NCBI GenBank assembly: GCA_017543415.1
Contig: JAFYGD010000212.1
Span: 1-7,255 of the forward strand
DNA: 7,255 nt
From: Eubacterium sp.
Lineage (GTDB): Bacteria > Bacillota > Clostridia > Oscillospirales > Acutalibacteraceae
Direction: 5' to 3'
Notes under the pieces: generated by a model
What the model was told of the DNA's origin: nothing
Databases searched by the model: none
What the model saw: the letters and a program-made list of their open reading frames with translations, nothing else
Program-made: the position numbers and the translations under genes
Shown: positions 6,184 through 7,255 of the stretch, in pieces
How the letters are laid out: every line of letters begins with the position of its first letter
Numbering within the stretch: position 1 is the first letter of the stretch

Positions 6184-6205
6184 TAATTCAATTATAATGT
6201 ATAAT
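6177..6205 (+). promoter_or_regulatory. sigma-A promoter of the comM-like gene
   Basis: TTGTCA (6177-6182), a 17-bp spacer and TATAAT (6200-6205) lie on the plus strand. A second TATAAT at 6193-6198 has no -35 at suitable distance. The start site would fall near 6212, leaving only about 10 nt of leader. The -35 shares bases 6178-6182 with the divergent mutase -35. Confidence 0.72.
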
Positions 6206-6211
6206 ATATGC

Positions 6212-6217
6212 GGTGAT
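6212..6217 (+). promoter_or_regulatory. atypical ribosome binding site GGTGAT of the comM-like gene
   Basis: No GGAGG precedes the ATG at 6222. GGTGAT (6212-6217), 4 nt upstream, can pair with the 5' part of the anti-Shine-Dalgarno region (complement AAGGAGGTGATC) and sits in the right register. With the predicted start site near 6212 it would lie at the very 5' end of the mRNA. Confidence 0.5.
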
Positions 6218-6221
6218 ATTT

Positions 6222-7255
6222 ATGTTTGCAAAGGTAAACAGCCAAAGCATAATCGGATTAAACGGCTTTGACGTTGTGGTGGAAGCGGATGTAAGCAACG
6301 GGCTTCCGCGCTTTGACCTTGTAGGTCTGCCCGATACCGCGGTTAAGGAAAGCCGCGAAAGAGTGCGCGCTTCAATTAAAAACAGCGGGCTTGTTTTTCC
6401 CGTTTCAAGAATAACGGTTAACATTGCGCCTGCGGACGTTAAAAAGGAGGGCGCTTTTTACGACCTGCCGATTTTTATTGCAATTCTTAAAGCAAGCGGT
6501 CAGCTGAAGGGAAACACGGACTGCTGCTCGTTTATAGGCGAGCTTTCGCTTGACGGTGAAATCCGCCCCGCAAACGGCGTTCTTCCCATGGTAATTCAGG
6601 CGCGCGACAGAGGCATGGCGTGTATATTCGTTCCTGCCGAAAACGCCGCAGAAGGCGCGGTTGTTGAGGGAATTGACGTTCTCCCCGCGGCAAAGGTAAC
6701 GGATATAATTGCCCACCTTTCGGGCGAAAGGCTTATTGAGCCCGTTAAAAAGGAGCTTGACGAAAGCGAAATTATCTCCGACGAGCTTGATTTCTGTGAC
6801 GTAAAGGGACAGAGCGAGGCAAAGCGCGCCCTTGAAATCGCGGCGGCGGGCGGCCACAACTGCCTTATGATAGGAACACCGGGAACTGGCAAGTCAATGC
6901 TTGCAAAGCGTATCGGCTCAATTCTTCCCGAAATGACCTTTGAGGAAAAGATTGAAACAACCAAGATTTATTCGGTTGCGGGCGCGCTTCCCAAAAACGC
7001 AAAGCTTATTGCAAAGCGTCCGTTCAGAAGCCCGCACCATACGGTTTCGGCACAGGCGCTTACGGGCGGAGGAACAAGCCCGAAGCCGGGCGAAATATCG
7101 CTTGCGCACAACGGCGTTCTGTTTATGGACGAGTTCCCCGAATTTGACCGCAGGGCAAAGGAGAGCCTGCGCCAGCCGCTTGAGGACGGTCAGGTAACAA
7201 TAACCCGAACGGCAGGAACGGTAACTTATCCGTCAAGCATAATGGTAATTGCAGC
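6222..7255 (+). CDS. comM: ComM/YifB-family AAA+ ATPase (Mg-chelatase-like), 3' end missing
   Basis: The frame opens at ATG 6222 and is still open at the window end, giving 344 residues of a family usually near 500. Residues about 1-165 match the ChlI-type, Lon-S16-like N-terminal domain (N-terminus [25 protein letters not shown], [18 protein letters not shown] at 31-48, and [11 protein letters not shown] at 106-116). The AAA+ module follows: [20 protein letters not shown] (193-212), Walker A GTPGTGKS (218-225), RPFRSPHHT (266-274), and Walker B VLFMDEF (299-305). The Mg-chelatase C-terminal domain is cut off. ComM of gamma-proteobacteria is a hexameric helicase that speeds branch migration during natural transformation. 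The role of Gram-positive YifB homologues is less clear. Despite the name it is not a magnesium chelatase subunit. dprA often lies near this gene, but the downstream neighbour is outside the window. Confidence 0.95.
   Translation, partial: MFAKVNSQSIIGLNGFDVVVEADVSNGLPRFDLVGLPDTAVKESRERVRASIKNSGLVFPVSRITVNIAPADVKKEGAFYDLPIFIAILKASGQLKGNTDCCSFIGELSLDGEIRPANGVLPMVIQARDRGMACIFVPAENAAEGAVVEGIDVLPAAKVTDIIAHLSGERLIEPVKKELDESEIISDELDFCDVKGQSEAKRALEIAAAGGHNCLMIGTPGTGKSMLAKRIGSILPEMTFEEKIETTKIYSVAGALPKNAKLIAKRPFRSPHHTVSAQALTGGGTSPKPGEISLAHNGVLFMDEFPEFDRRAKESLRQPLEDGQVTITRTAGTVTYPSSIMVIA

Noticed and set aside
6193..6198. First TATAAT as the comM -10
   Set aside because: No -35-like hexamer lies 16-18 bp upstream (about 6170-6175 reads AGAACT). 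The TATAAT 7 bp on has a proper partner.
6405..6964. Two overlapping minus-strand frames opposite the comM-like gene
   Set aside because: The plus strand encodes a continuous, highly recognisable ComM/YifB protein here, and the antisense frames have no recognisable domains.

Overview
The window looks like an ordinary chromosomal segment from a low-to-mid GC Gram-positive bacterium, most likely a gut-type clostridium (Clostridia, perhaps Oscillospirales/Ruminococcaceae). The support is indirect. Both tRNAs encode their CCA ends, and the tRNA-Glu has the A73 discriminator and body typical of Bacillus-like tRNA-Glu. Shine-Dalgarno sites are strong, promoters are near-consensus sigma-A, and intergenic DNA is very AT-rich beside genes of roughly mid-40s percent GC. 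The phosphohexomutase and DUF2974-type proteins are also of kinds common in Firmicutes. The species cannot be named from the sequence alone.

Layout. Positions 1-100 hold the tail of a minus-strand tRNA unit, with nested inverted repeats and a weak candidate terminator. Positions 101-254 hold tRNA-Glu(TTC) and tRNA-Met(CAT) on the minus strand, driven by a perfect-consensus promoter with an A-tract upstream. A divergent 210-base AT-rich region follows. It carries the plus-strand promoter of a large MacB-type ABC transporter gene (465-3038), with a perfect 8-bp inverted repeat abutting the -35 box. That gene ends in a UUCG-loop terminator. A separately promoted cytoplasmic alpha/beta-hydrolase-like gene of the DUF2974 (Mbeg1-like) type follows at 3129-4274. 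It converges on a minus-strand unit made of a phosphoglucomutase/phosphomannomutase-type gene (4412-6124) and a previously easy-to-miss 31-codon membrane peptide gene (4307-4402) whose ribosome-binding site overlaps the mutase stop codon. One bidirectional terminator fills almost exactly the gap between the two converging stop codons. To the right, a ComM/YifB-family AAA+ ATPase gene starts at 6222 on the plus strand and runs off the window end.

How the genes relate. No single pathway ties them together: tRNA supply, membrane export or mechanotransmission, a putative cytoplasmic lipase/esterase, sugar-phosphate interconversion, and a DNA-uptake/recombination helicase. The most notable features are regulatory and small-gene ones: the divergent mutase/comM promoters share essentially one -35 box read on both strands, the mutase gene is followed by the coupled membrane microprotein, and the ABC transporter has a candidate operator. 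I saw no mobile element, CRISPR array, or clear novel multi-gene system.
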